A stretch of DNA of 64,000 nucleotides. It comes from Pogonophryne albipinna (lineage: Eukaryota > Chordata > Actinopteri > Perciformes > Artedidraconidae). The translations under genes were made by a program, and so were the position numbers. The stretch lies in the NCBI GenBank assembly GCA_028583405.1, contig JAPTMU010000166.1:430819-494818 (forward strand). The letters are read 5' to 3'. Shown one piece after another: positions 1-14,360 of this stretch. Every line of letters starts with the position of its first letter. Position 1 is the stretch's first letter. The notes under the pieces are model-generated. The model did not search any database, had not been told where the DNA came from, and was given only the letters and a program-made list of their open reading frames with translations.

Positions 1-594
1 TCTACAGCACACATTGAGAGGACAGGGCTTAAGTGGTAAAAAAGGAAAGAAAGCTCCTTAATGATTTAATCAGCGGAGATATTTCTTGGTACACTGTGCG
101 CAGTTAGTGATTATGGAGCGGGATTAAAAGGACGAGGTTGTGCTTTTTTGATTGGGGTTAGAATCTGATCCGAGGTCAGTCTGCTGCTCGGGGATGATCC
201 TTTGTGGAAAAGAGCAGATCCACTCAGGCGTGCAACACAGAATATTACCCGTGCTTTTTCACACAAATACGACTCAGTGGAGCCGGGAATAAAACTCATG
301 TTGCTTTCATTTAAATGCAAGTAATGATGCAAAATTAATAAATCCTTCCCATACTGTTGTATTATTATTATTATTAATTTAGTGTCATCTCTTTTATAGG
401 ATTATTATTTTTATGATAAAAAATGTATAACTAATTCTACATTTGTATTAATGTCATTTTTTGACCTATTTTTCTTTCTTTTTTTTACGTAAAAAAATGA
501 TTTGCTTTCAGGTTTTTTTACAATAATGCATGTTTTCTTTTAGTAATACTGTAAAAAATAGTATGTACTTTGAAAAAAAAGTACATGTATGGAC
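1..594 (+). other. intron 2 of nfix, AT-rich, nothing recognised
   Basis: Low-complexity AT-rich intronic sequence with short poly-T and ATT runs near 360-560. I see no exon, repeat family or RNA gene. It belongs to the intron that continues to 32205. Confidence 0.6.
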
Positions 595-1211
595 TAGGGC
601 TGTACCCGAATACCCGAATATACGTTAGTTTGAGTACTATTCGGGTTTCAATTTCGTTATTCGGATATTCGTTTTGTTTGTTTTTTCCCCGTTTTTTGTC
701 CAAATTGAAGTTATTGAAATCTCCAATATCAACGTAAGAGCTTGTGCCTCTTCGGGGGGTGCTAACACTTAACCATAAACGTTATCGTTTACTTTCTCCG
801 TCTTTATATGTAGATATTACTTTTCTCCGTTAATCTCCGTCACGTTGTTTCCATAGCAACAACAACTTCCTGTCAACAGCGCTACCTCTCCTTCAAAATA
901 AAAGCATGTCCATAAATAGGAAGCCAAGCCAAATTACACTTAAGACATATACAACTGAAAGTAACAAACACAATGCGATATCCTTTTCAATTTCAAAGAA
1001 CACAAATTGGGTTACATTAACAAATAACTATAAACAACAATACTGTAGAATAACAAAATGAATGCCGTGAATACACCGAAATACACGTGTTGAAGTGGTT
1101 CGCTGCTGATTACTACGTCGCCCACCCCCCCGCGCGCAGGCCGAATATTCGCTGCTGATTACTACCGAATATCCAGAGCCCGAAAAATGGTATTCGGGAC
1201 AGCCCTAGTGT
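595..1211. mobile_element. hAT-like MITE with short TIRs
   Basis: The ends are inverted: ctagggctgtacccgaat at 596-613 and gtattcgggacagccctag near 1191-1209. The internal sequence repeats CCGAAT/ATTCGG motifs (TATTCGGG, CCGAATATTC), typical of short hAT-type non-autonomous elements. Flanking bases give only a partial 8-bp duplication, so superfamily assignment rests on the TIR style. No transposase is visible. Confidence 0.6.
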
Positions 1212-1212
1212 G

Positions 1213-1824
1213 ACAAATTAAGTGATATCTAAACACATAGGAGTAAAAACAACAAGTACAAACACCACAAAAATATACTTAACTGGACTAGCCCTTTGTA
1301 CATTAACATGTATATATATTGATCACATGGATGACTGTTAATATCTGTTTGTATGTAAACTACATTTAATCTTCACTCTCACTATCCTTGTCTGTGCTTA
1401 AGACTTATTCCTGTTGCAGCTAAAACACCTGAGTTCCTATACAAGGTATCAATAAAGGTTAATCTTATTTAAGTACAGTACTCGAATAAATGTACGTAGT
1501 TACATTTCACCGCTGCCAAATGGACTCTGGATTACTACAGTCCCGTCTCTGTGATTATAAAGGACTGTTGGCACTGTGAGCGGCACATTCAGGAAGTTTT
1601 CAAAGTGGAGCCCATGTGGAAAACTCTCCTCTCGGTGATCATGAAGTCGCCACCTGTGTTTTCCTCACTGACGTTGATCTTGGCTTCTCTGGCCTGGTTT
1701 AAAACGCTGCTGACTCTCCCGTTTTGATTGGACTAATCACGGTGGGCTTCCTGCGAGGAGCTGTTTTGCACTCAACGGTTCTGTTCCCGATCTGCGGTTC
1801 CTCTTTGACTTGCGTTCGCTAACT
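1213..1824 (+). other. intronic, with a fragment of the 33-bp-array element end
   Basis: Positions 1465-1518 read AAGTACAGTACTCGAATAAA then TGTACGTAGTTAC. This is the reverse complement of the end seen at 44998-45030 in the element family that carries the 33-bp arrays. The remainder is unassigned. Confidence 0.45.
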
Positions 1825-1825
1825 A

Positions 1826-2385
1826 AAGGAGACAGAGAGGTTTAAAGAAAAAAAGACGTTGCCAACAAGCTTCCTGTTGGAGGTGAACGAGGAGAAGGAA
1901 AGAAAGAGGAGAAGAAAGACTGGGAAGAAGTTGAAATGGAAAGATCCCAGTTCTTAGATCGTACCAATTAAAGGAACATTCAGGAGCGGTTTCTGCAGAA
2001 CACAAAATCCGGCCTACGGGGCTTTACATAGTGAGTCCACTTCTCCCTGTTTGTAGTCATTTGCTCCAATTTATGATTGACATTATCTTTTCCATATTGT
2101 AAATATCCATTGAGATGTCCATCCGTCCATTTAGAGTCGGGCTATCCTTCAATAACCTTTTCCTAGTTAATGCCTTTTTAGCGGCAAACAGCCCAGACAG
2201 AGAATCTGAAAGAAAAAAGACGTTGCCAACAAGCTTCCTTTTGGAGGTGAAAGTAGAGAAGGAAAGAAAGATGAGAAGAAAGATAGAGGAGAAGAAAGAC
2301 TGGGAAGAAGTTGAAATGGAAAGATCCCAGTTCTTAGATCGTACCAATTAAAGGAACGTTCAGGAGCCAGTTTCTGCTGAACGCA
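1826..2385 (+). repeat. direct duplication of a ~160-bp segment
   Basis: The segment at about 1842-2000 recurs at 2212-2375: gacgttgccaacaagcttcc, an AGAAGGAAAGAAAG-rich purine tract, then gatcccagttcttagatcg and taccaattaaaggaac. The second copy has an extra GATGAGAAGAAAGATAGAGG insert in the purine tract. Spacing is about 370 bp. No protein is supported. Confidence 0.75.
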
Positions 2386-4110
2386 TTAGCAGCCGTTCCC
2401 TCGCTGTGTTCTCTCTCTCTCATTTCATCTTACGATCCCGGTGGGGTTCCCAGTGGTGAGGTACTTCCTGTTGTAAGTTTTCCTTCAGTGTAGGAGTGCT
2501 TTCTGTCTCGCTGGAGCATTCAAGGACTCTTTGTAAGTTCAGGAGGAACAGAAATATGACCACGCTGCAATGCAATTAGTTTGTTTTGTGACCCAAATGA
2601 AGTTTCTACTAAGCCTGCAACTTTAAATGACTGTTGTACTGGTTGCCAAATGTGCAATTTACAATAATTTTAACGGCTAACCTTTAAAATTAGGAGTCAT
2701 TTTTTGAACAATTGGTCCCTGAGTTCAGACAGAAGTATGCAAAAGCAAGCTAATCATTTCCCGTTGTTTACCTATAAGCTTGCTGAAATGCCAACAGTCA
2801 CAAAACCATTATATTAGCTGTAGCTAGCAAATCAAGCTGAGTTATGAGTTGGATAAATAAGATTGTCTTCGGCTTACTTGTTGTACATTTACTGCTCAAC
2901 TTGCATAATTACATTTTCAGCAGTATTCTTTCAACAGGACAGGTTTTTCCGATAAGGTCATGCTATCATGTTTACTCTGTTACGTTTGCTTGAGTGTAAA
3001 CTTCCCCTAATCCAATGCAAGACGTTTGTAACCCAACAAAAACAATGTAGTTAGCCACAAATGCTAAAATTCAAAGTTACATTTGAGACGTTTATTGCTT
3101 TTAAAAGAGCCCAACGCTCACCTCTTAGAGAATCCAGATGGCCCAAATACACATTATCTCCATAACAGGGATTTATATTCAGTCAAATCGGATTCACAAG
3201 GTTGTGATTGGATTTCGGGTTACAGTACCAATATTGCATCGCTATGATAGACTTTTTTAAAGAACTACTGATGCAAGTTGGATTAGGAAATAATAGAAAA
3301 AACACAGATGTGACCAGAGCAGATCAGCTATTAGATCGATTTGATCGGAAAATCAGAAAACCGATCCATAAAATTCCCTAAAAGGATAACTTGGAGAGTG
3401 TCTTTATGCTTTGTTCTACGCTTGTTTGTAAACCCGTCTCTTTGGGGACTCTGAAACTCTCTTGGCTCCAATGAAGGAACCTTTGGCTCCACGTCTTGTT
3501 TGGCTGTCTGTTCTCTCTCTTGGGATGAATTGTTTCAGCCAACAGCATCTTCCTCCTCCCGCTGAGATTTGCCTTCACTTGAACGCGTTCGGGGAGATAA
3601 ACAACACATTTCGCCCGGCGTTTGCTCGTAACGTGAAGTTCCCATCTCGAGAATAGATCACATTACATTTCTGAATCCCACATCACAGCCGTTCCTTTTC
3701 ACGGATCGTTCCAAAACAGTCTCTGGATCTTTTGACCCTCCTTCACGAGATGATGGCTGCCGCAGATGTAGGACTGCGCCTCAGTGCCTCATAAACGCCC
3801 CGATGAGACGAGAGGAGATGACGGAGGAAGACCAGAGCGCAGTGGGATTCTCTGATGAGCGTTACTGTAACTTAAAGAGAGCTCCAGACCCTCTGTGGGA
3901 ACAATAAAATGCACAAAAGGATGTTGTTAGGACGGAGATGCTAGGGGTATCTCTTGACTTCACTGTGCTGGCTCAGCGTATTTTGCACATCTGGGGAAAC
4001 CATATCTGTGTGAACCTCAGCAATCAACTCTAATGACCAATACTTCACTTGGGAGGTGTGTTAACACAGGAAGGGAAGCATTAACAGGCCTTTGAGCAAC
4101 TTCTGAGTCA
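2386..4110 (+). other. intronic, nothing recognised
   Basis: Mixed-composition intronic sequence. Short open frames near 3378-3656 have no splice context and no resemblance to known proteins. No tandem or inverted repeat stands out. Confidence 0.5.
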
Positions 4111-4114
4111 TTAC

Positions 4115-4950
4115 AGTAATGCAGGAATATGTCTTATTCTAAATTAGTTTTAGCACTTTCCGTGATCCCTCGTGTGGAAGGCAATGGTTCTTTAAATGTG
4201 TTTTTGCTTATTAACTGGTTGAAATAATGTTGAAGAGATATTGAAGTTTTCTTGTACGACATAAAATACGCCAGTTGGTGGATTTAAAAACAGAAGTTGC
4301 TAACAAGTGTCTAAATGAGATGACTAAACGTCATCACACCCAACATTAGCCACCTTTTGCTTAGCGGTGGTGACGTGAAGTCATGTGACCGTGCTGTAGT
4401 TTCTTTATAGCCCAACATTAGCCTCCTTTAGCTTAGCGCTGGTGATGTGAAGTCATGTGACCGTGCTGTAGTTCCTTTATAGCCCAACATTAGCCTCCTT
4501 TAGCTTAGCGGTGGTGACGTGAAGTCATGTGACCGTGCTGTAGTTCCTTTATAGCCCAACATTAGCCACCTTTAGCTTAGCGGTGGTGACGTGAAGTCAT
4601 GTGACCGTGCTGTAGTTTCTTTATAGCCCAACATTAGCCTCCTTTAGCTTAGCGGTGGTGACGTGAAGTCATGTGACCGTGCTGTAGTTCCTTTATAGCC
4701 CAACATTAGCCTCCTTTAGCTTAGCGGTGGTGACGTGAAGTCATGTGACCGTGCTGTAGTTCCTTTATAGCCCAACATTAGCCTCCTTTAGCTTAGCGGT
4801 GGTGACGTGAAGTCATGTGACCGTGCTGTAGTTCCTTTATAGCCCAACATTCATACACTTTTGAGATCACTTTCTGCAATAATCCAATGGGAAAAATACC
4901 ATTAGCTTTTGGTGGAAACAGGAGGATGCTGCCTTCAGGGACCACTACAT
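4115..4950 (+). mobile_element. TIR element with 72-bp array, copy 1 (diverged ends)
   Basis: The left end (about 4115, taatgcaggaatatgtc) is a decayed version of the GAGTGGTGCAGGAATGAGTC terminus. It is followed by the diagnostic subterminal gctaacaagtgtctaaatga. Seven 72-bp units occupy 4335-4850. The right part has the family segment ctgcaataatccaatggg and gatgctgccttcaggg, without a clean terminus. Confidence 0.7.
4335..4850 (+). repeat. 72-bp minisatellite, ~7 units
   Basis: The unit is cccaacattagcctccttta, gcttagcggtggtgacgtga, agtcatgtgaccgtgctgta, gttcctttatag. Units differ mainly at CTCC/CACC and TTCC/TTTC. Although 72 is divisible by three, each unit holds in-frame stops. The array sits inside the TIR element listed at 4115-4950. 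Confidence 0.95.
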
Positions 4951-5620
4951 ATGAAGTCTTCTGTTTTCAATACTCAGCATGAGAATCACTGCAGCAGTTT
5001 GTCTGTACTGCAAATGAGACAAACAAACATCATGAAACAAACAAACTCCCCTTTTCTTGCTCCTCTCTTTGTACGCATTGCTTGGTTTGCATTTCTTCAC
5101 GGCAGCATTTTTGTGTAGGTGTGTGTAGCAGACCACATCTCCAGGTTTTTTTTTTCGGGACGAGGAATTTGAAACTTAGGCGAAACATACAGATTCCTTC
5201 CTTCATCAAGCTCTGCCACGGTGAGGAGAGAGAAGGAAAGGGAAGAGACTGGGAGATGACCATTAGTCTGTAAGATAAGTGAAATCACATGTTGGCAGTG
5301 GTTCTGGTGGAAAAGACAAAGAAGGAAAAGAACAGGGTCGAGTTTCAGGATGATGCGCAAGATGAGGTGAAGCCGAGCAGGGCAGATAGAGCTGATAAGA
5401 TGAGTTATTTCTTATATTAATAACATACTGTAGCGCTGTCTCGTCCTGGTAAAGGATTGCTCAGAGGGTTTATTGAAGCCTCGTTACTGAAAAGCGTACA
5501 TTTCCACTGCATTGAACGGCATTCTTCTGCACATCTGAGCTCTGATTGGTCAAAGAGAAGCGTGACACGTGACATGCTGTACAAACTGACCATTTCTAAA
5601 TAACCAAGCTAAAAAAAGTA
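4951..5620 (+). other. intronic, nothing recognised
   Basis: Short overlapping frames on both strands near 4945-5360 have no codon or domain signal. No repeat family is recognised. Confidence 0.5.
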
Positions 5621-5624
5621 TATT

Positions 5625-6112
5625 TACTACACTGAACAAAAATATAAACGCAACACTTTTGTTTTTGCTCCCATTTTTCATGAGATGAACTCAAAGATCT
5701 AAAACATTTTCTATAAACACAAAATAACCATTTCTCTCAAATATTGTTCACAAATCTGAAAGAATGTGTGATAGTGAGCACTTCTCCTTTGCCGAGATAA
5801 TCCATCCCACCTCACAGGTGTGGCATATCAAGATGCTGATTAGACAGCATGATTACTGCACAGGTGTGCCTTAGGCTGGCCACAATAAAAGGCCACTCTG
5901 AAACGTGCAGTTTTGCTTTATTGGGGGGGTCTGGGGGGGTCCGAAAACCAGGCAGTATCTGGTGTGAGGGGTAGGGGTAGGGTTAGGGTAATGTTGTGAA
6001 TTGAGTGGCCCATGGTGGTGGTGGGGTTATGGTATGGGCAGGCGTATGGTATGGACGACGAACACAGGCCACTCGATTCACAACATTACCCTACCCCTAA
6101 CCGATCGATTTC
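5625..6112. mobile_element. Tc1-like transposon relic, internally deleted and rearranged
   Basis: The left end (cactgaacaaaaatataaac, gcaacacttttgtttttgct) and the subterminal text to 5915 match a widespread teleost Tc1-like element. The next part (tttgctttattgggggggtc) is the inverted opposite end. Positions 5988-6066 hold a transposase fragment reading NVVN-stop-VAHGGGGVMVWAG, a Tc1 catalytic-domain-like motif with a stop where the intact family has Arg. An inverted copy of aatgttgtgaattgagtggc follows at about 6067-6087. Not functional. Confidence 0.8.
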
Positions 6113-7674
6113 ATTATATAAAAAAAATGTATATAAAATGAATAAATGAGAATCGTATCTGTGTTGTTGATCTGTAATATTACAGTGTTACGTTGATTTG
6201 TTTGTCCTTCTCGGACCATGCTCTACGCATTTCAGTGGTTTTGTGTTAGAAAAGAAAGCAACCAATCAGATCTTGTTCTGGGTCTCTGGGTAGAATATCC
6301 TTCAACCAAGGTATTCTACATCCTTGATCGAATGCCCTGGCCGTTGCACTGAATGAGAGCGTACGTTTGGACTGACAGTTTGATCAACCAATCAGATATT
6401 GATTTGTAGCCAATGGGCGTGTTCTTTCAGAGTTCCCCTCGGTTCCAGGTGCTCTAGAAGGCCCGCTAGTTAACTGGCTCGAGACAGAGGATCTAGAATG
6501 CGACGAAGCAATTCATGCAGTCTTATTGTTTTTAACGTTGAAATGACAAGTGCAACAGGTGAAGATGTTGTTGCGGAATTGTTGTGAGTACCCTTTGCAA
6601 GACGACAATTCAGTGAAAAGACGGATATTATAATGCGGCGGAGGGGGGGGGGGGGGGGCGGGGAGAGGGCGGCTGGGTGGGTGTGTCTACAGAAGGTCCA
6701 GTTGTGATAGACACGGTTCGCCACTGGTTTTTAGCAATTGAAAGACAGAACCTGTCGGTTGTCAGTTCGCCCTGAACGCAAACCTTTATTGATCTCCTGA
6801 CTCCGACACAGCAGCAACAACTGTGGCTCGTTTTTACCTGACATCCCGAGCCATCACACACTCGCTCCTCCTCACACACTCCCTTTTGTTGACTGGTCTC
6901 CTGTTGGACGGCGGCCAGACACTCAGACGGGGTGAGGGATATCCGTTTAGCCTCACCCTCCTCCTCTTCCTCACCCTCGTCTCCTCTAATCCACAGCGAG
7001 GTTTAATCCCGTCCCTGGTGCCCCTGGTAATGCAGGCTTGATTTCATTATGGTGTTTAATGGGCGAACAACAGACTGGGTTACAGAGCCGTGAGCTGCGT
7101 GGGTCCCAGTTTGGGAACATTCCCCCGGGCGTTCCTTAAGACGTTTCTACCATTCCTCTCTGCACTTGAACTCAACACTTCTCATTCTGAATATCTGCAT
7201 GGCTCTACGAACGGCAAAGTTCACACTGAAATGTCTCAAATGGGATGGATAGCTCTGAGATGTTGTACTTGCATTTATCCTCCTAACAGGAAGTAAAAGT
7301 TACATGTTCTACTTTGTTTTGTTGTAGTTTTTAGTGCAAAAAAGATTGAAAAATTAAGATTGTAAAAATAATTGTAAAAGAAACGTATTTGAATATATTT
7401 AGTTTTTTGACTACATTTCTTTTTTTAATAGAAATGTTATGGACCCAATGTTAATCTGGAGAATGATTAACTTATTTTTCTTACTTCAAAGTACACTATT
7501 TCTCTATGAAACTAAAATACTACAATAAATCAACACTTTAAAGATTTGAAAAGCTTCAATTTTGCATGTTTATAATTTCCTTATACAGTCGGAACCTGAT
7601 TCCCTGTGTCTCTGAAGCTGTTTCCATCTGCTCACCAAGCATTGCATCACACAGCGCGATCATAACAGCCTCAT

Positions 7675-7675
<1 letters not shown>
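6113..7675 (+). other. intronic, nothing recognised apart from a poly-G run
   Basis: A run of about 16 G lies near 6643-6660 in a G-rich stretch. The rest is ordinary intronic sequence with no splice-compatible coding. Confidence 0.5.
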
Positions 7676-7678
<3 letters not shown>

Positions 7679-7720
<42 letters not shown>

Positions 7721-7766
7721 ACACACACACACACACACACACACATAGACACACAGAGACAAACAC

Positions 7767-7797
<31 letters not shown>
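7679..7797. repeat. (CA)n microsatellite, interrupted
   Basis: Three CA tracts are separated by GAGA, TAGACACACAGAGACAAAC and a CG interruption. Confidence 0.97.
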
Positions 7798-7879
7798 GTG
7801 CAGAGAGATATAGTGGGCTTCTTTCTGGAATATTCTCAGGCTTGTGATTGGACTTGTAGCCTCTGGACGATGTAACGTA

Positions 7880-8010
7880 CACAGATGATTAAATTCAGTT
7901 CAAATGTATTTATATTGCCCAATATCACAAAACGCAAGCATGAATGATAATGTAAAAACAACAAGCATATCTGAGAATATAGTCAAATGACAAGATACAT
8001 GTGAAAATAC
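7880..8010 (+). repeat. LINE-like 3' end fragment
   Basis: attcagttcaaatgtattta and tattgcccaatatcacaaa resemble the terminal sequence also seen at 21432 and 23880 in this window, a type common at the 3' ends of teleost retroposons. Family name not assigned. Confidence 0.45.
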
Positions 8011-9148
<1,138 letters not shown>

Positions 9149-9521
9149 TAGAGTTCTTGGCACGCAGGGGAACTTTTTATTTTATTTGTTAAACTTGATG
9201 TGATAGGACTTTATATTAAACTGAAAGAGTGTCAGAATGGGGATCGGATCGCAGCGCCAACAAAAGCCGGATTTTATTCCTCCTCGAGGCCGGCCAAACG
9301 CGCAGGCCGTAAATCTGAAATAATGAACTGACTCGAGCGGGGGGGACGAGTTCTGGAGAAGAACCGGGTACGAACTGCAGTGTATAACATGTCAAAACAA
9401 TAAGAGAAATGTGGTTCCAGTAGATGTAGTGTAATTCTCTACAAGTGAAGTATGATTAGTACACCTAGAGAGAATTACTGGCATAACAAAGATATCTAGA
9501 TGCTGGAAAAATGACAATCAC

Positions 9522-10053
9522 ATAGAGTGGTGCAGGAATGGGTCCTGAAACCTTGAAATGTGTAGCCCAACATTAGCCGCCTTTAGCTTAGCGGTGGTGA
9601 AGTCATGTGACCGTGCTGTAGTTCCTTTATAGCCCAACATTAGCCGCCTTTAGCTTAGCGGTGGTGAAGTCATGTGACCGTGCTGTAGTTCCTTTATAGC
9701 CCAACATTAGCCACCTTTAGCTTAGCGGTGGTGACGTGAAGTCATGTGACCGTGCTGTAGTTCCTTTATAGCCTAGCGTTAGCCACATTTAGCTCAGCGG
9801 TGGTGACGTGAAGTCATGTGACCGTGCTGTAGTTCCTTTATAGCCTAGCGTTAGTTTTTTGGTTCCGAAATCAAGTGGTGTTAATATGTGGAGATTATCC
9901 TGATGAACCAAACGTGTAAGTATCATAAACGTTTGTTTGACACAGAGATAATGTTCTGCAATAATCCAAAATCACATGGAGAAATCCCATTGCACCAGGG
10001 AGATGCTGCCTTCAGGGTCCAACACAGAAATACCTCATCCCTGTGCCACTGGT
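9522..10053 (+). mobile_element. TIR element with 72-bp array, copy 2
   Basis: It begins at agagtggtgcaggaatgggt and ends with gatgctgccttcagggtcc and ccctgtgccactgg, the expected inverted terminus with changes. About four 72-bp units lie at 9560-9852; the first two lack the ACGTG pentamer after GGTGG. Between the array and the right end is the standard family segment tctgcaataatccaaaatc. Confidence 0.8.
9560..9852 (+). repeat. 72-bp minisatellite, ~4 units
   Basis: Same unit as 4335-4850. Two consecutive units are shortened to 67 bp by loss of five bases (ggtggtgaagtcatg instead of ggtggtgacgtgaagtcatg). This removes the CRE-like half-site while keeping TCATGTGA. Confidence 0.93.
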
Positions 10054-11170
10054 TTTGTACTTGTTAAGTTAAGGATCTAGTTATAGGACCTCATGAATGT
10101 AAATATTGTTTCGCGTGATGTGAGGACAGTGAAGGCAGCGTCGTTGATCCTCTCTGTCAGAGATGTTTAATGTCAGCGGGTTAAGTTTGGAGAAGCGTCT
10201 TAGGGCCACATTTATTTAATTTCTGTTTGGCGCAGGTCCTGAGCCGGAGGGGGGAAAGTTTTAAGTTGTAAAGCCGGCGGGATTAGTCCAGTTTGAGGGG
10301 AGGACACGGGAGAGGAGCCGGGATGAAACCCTCCTTTCCGTCACTTTTCAGACTGTCAACAAGAAGCTTTGATGTTTCTGGTCTTACTGCACACGCAATG
10401 CAGGGATGAAGAGGAGATGAGGAAGATGAGTTTGAGATTAAAGTGAAGGGTGCAAGGAGGCTGATGGTGTTCTGGCTAAACACTGGAAATCAGGGAGAGT
10501 CATCAGGAGACGTTTGAAAAAAAAAATATTCCCGCTAATATCTCAAAATGAGTTAAAAATGATCCGAAATATTTTCCTTTTCAAGCAACAAATAACCCAC
10601 TCAGTAAAGGCTCTGTTGTGATTGGTCCACAGCTTAGAGATGTCCCGCCCCTTTAGCCTATCACGTACAATGTGTTGGAGCGCTAGCCAATAGGAGCGCG
10701 GTTGTTCCATAGTGTTGTCTCTATATGTTCTGGAAGAGTCCAATGGAGGCGTTTCAGGCAGTGGGACAAAAACAGGGATTTTAGCCTCTGGAGACCATTT
10801 ACATGCACTAAAACCTCACTCAACAGGAGAGGGTCAAAAGCAGAATAGGGCCTCTTTAAGTTACATAACCGAGGAAAACAATGTAATTCCTCATTCAACA
10901 TCTCACCATTAACTGTTTTAAACTTTACAAACCCAGAAAACCTGCAGCTTTATTAAAGTGTTTCTGTGTAAACCGCGGTAAAGCCTGAACTTCTCCTCTC
11001 TTCTCCGTTGACTTTCCTCTCCGCTCCCTCCCGCTATTTTCTCGATCCGTTTTACTGCGTTTCCTGTGTTTTAACAGCTTTATAACCGAGCTGCAGCTGC
11101 AGGAGGGAGAGAGGGGGGAGGGAGAGGGGGGGGGGGACTGAATCATGAAATGAGGAACATATTTCCACTC
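10054..11170 (+). other. intronic, with a dispersed MITE-like repeat at ~10600-10875
   Basis: Positions 10608-10730 (tgttgtgattggtccacagc, atcacgtacaatgtgttgga, gcgctagccaatagga) recur at 18345-18450. Positions 10775-10868 (accatttacatgcactaaaa, caggagagggtcaaaagca) recur at 31945-32030. The remainder is unassigned. Confidence 0.5.
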
Positions 11171-11412
11171 TGAAGGAGGACTTTCCATTTTCTCTCTCTC
11201 CTCTCTTTCTCTGTCTCTCTCTGTCTCTCTCTTTCTCTCTCTCTCTCCTCTCTCCTCTCTCTCTCTCTCTCTCTCTCCTCTCTCTCTGTCTCTCTCTCCT
11301 CTCTCTCTCTCTTTCTCTCTCTCTCCTCTCTCTCTCTCTCTGTCTCTGTCTCTCTGTCTCTCTCTCCCCCTCTCTCTCTCCCCCTCTCTCTCTCTCTCTC
11401 TCTCTCTGTGCA
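11171..11412. repeat. (CT)n-rich polypyrimidine tract
   Basis: Long imperfect TCTC tract with CCCC and TGTC interruptions. On the minus strand it reads as an open Arg/Glu-rich frame, which I regard as an artefact. A second CT tract lies at 11575-11620. Confidence 0.95.
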
Positions 11413-11573
11413 GCTGTTCGTCAGTAGTTTTCTGTTTGTTTATCTCCCCCTTTTTGCTCATGTGAACTTTGCTTCTCGTCGACATTTTTCCACTGCGAGG
11501 CGTTTCTGCTTCTGATTACAGTGGAAGAAGTCTCTCTCTCTCTGACTGTAACTAACAGAGACGCCATTTCATT

Positions 11574-11605
<32 letters not shown>

Positions 11606-12030
11606 CCCCTCTCCCCCCCCATCATTGTTTCCTCAGCAGTTTGTTTAGGCCACGCGGCTCAGAGAAAACTTCTCTGTGTTTGTTGAGTTTTCCGGTTGGA
11701 GCATCTTGAGCTGATACGCTTCCCTCTGTGTTTTGACCCGCACAAAACAACTTTTTATTTTGGCCATAAGCGGATGGCCGAGCCAGACCTCCATCCCATA
11801 ATAAACTCTGTGCAGGAAAAACAACGACTTCATCCCCAAAAACACCCCAAAAAGTAGCTGTTACGTCGCTAATGGAGCTAGCTTACTTACACAGGTAACA
11901 CTACCTTACTTATATATCTGAAAAATGTAGGTTATTAAAAAAATTCAATACAAAAAAACACCTCGCTTATGTATTTGTAAAAATAAAGTAAAAATAAATC
12001 AATAATAATGATAGTTAAAAAAGATTGATA
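11413..12030 (+). other. intronic, nothing recognised
   Basis: AT-rich in its last 150 bases. No splice-compatible coding or repeat family was identified beyond the CT tract at 11575-11620. Confidence 0.5.
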
Positions 12031-12693
12031 TTAAAGGGGACCTATCATGCAAAATGTCTTTTATACATCAACATGTGTCCCCGGTGTGTCGGGGAACTCA
12101 GTATTCTAACCCTCTCTCTTTTCCTCCGTACCCAAATCTCTAAAAACGGGGAACAACGGAGCTGATCCAGATTTGCGTCCGATATGACGTAATATCTGAA
12201 ATGTGGACCCACGGCCCAATCAGAAACGTTGCTATCAGAAACAATGCCCGACTGTTTTGGACGTAATATGGTCGGTGTTTACATTAGCATCGCTAACACT
12301 CAGAGCTAACCTGTACTGGAGAGCATGTGTGTGAAGAAGCAGGAAGTAAAAAGGAACTCACCTTGTGGTATAACCGGCAAGAGAGAAAGCCTTTGAGCTC
12401 CAAACTGTTTCAGAGAGAATCCTTGATAATCCATGATATGGCGTTTCATCACGGCAGCATTTAGTTTAGACGGTAGCTGCCGGGTCCCCCATGAGCTCAG
12501 ACCCCTCCTCTTTAAAGCTTTATCCCCAAATCAGCACTTTAGAAACAGGAAGTGAAATAGAGGGATATGAGGCATGGCTAGAATTGGAGATCTGTTTGGT
12601 ATTTTGAGCAAACACTTCATAGACATGTTTTTTATATATTTGTATCTGAGACCTTTGCTATTGCCTAAAAACAGCATGATAGGTGACCTTTAA
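12031..12693 (-). mobile_element. TTAA-flanked MITE, copy 1
   Basis: It starts TTAAAGGGGACCTATCATGC and ends gcatgataggtgacctttaa, so the TIRs are about 18 bp and both borders carry TTAA. The interior holds acatcaacatgtgtcccc at 12066-12083, the reverse complement of the seed of the 37-bp satellite at 19237-20384. TTAA borders would suit a piggyBac-type target site, but no transposase is visible. Orientation is opposite to 48811-49515. Confidence 0.8.
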
Positions 12694-13790
<1,097 letters not shown>

Positions 13791-14045
13791 TTGTAAATCT
13801 GTGAATATTTCTCAGTTAGCGAGGTTACAGCTGAGACACGGGGGGGGGTGCTGTCACATGTTCATCCAAGGAATACACTTGTGTGTGTGCTTACAGTACA
13901 ACATACACACACACACCCACACACAGAGTACATTTTGTACTAGTTACTCTACACTACAGTGTGATGCGTTTTGATGTGTGGCCCCACCTGTTCCTCACCT
14001 GAATCCATACACAGGGGCCTTCAGGATCCACAGGGGCCTCAGGAG

Positions 14046-14046
<1 letters not shown>

Positions 14047-14093
<47 letters not shown>
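14047..14093. repeat. (CA)n microsatellite
   Basis: Pure AC run of about 23 copies, followed by a pyrimidine-rich tract to 14245. Confidence 0.97.
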
Positions 14094-14095
<2 letters not shown>

Positions 14096-14360
14096 GGAAA
14101 CATCACATCGTCCTCTCAGTTCAGCTGTCTGCCCTCCTCTTCTCCTCTATCTCTCTTCCTGTCTTCTCATGTCATATCGCTCTTCTTCCTCTTCCTCCTC
14201 TTCCTCATCCTCCTTTTCTTCCCTCCTTCTCTGTTTTTCATAAGAGTTTCTACAGCGATCTCAGAGGCGTAGAGAGTTAGAAACGCTAGACATTTGTTGA
14301 GCAACGGCCAAACAGATGCTGGTCGAAAACATCTGTCCGACAGGGCGGACATAATTCATC

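Noticed and set aside
10925..11485. 186-codon minus-strand frame rich in Arg and Glu
   Set aside because: Translation of the CT/GA simple repeat at 11171-11412.
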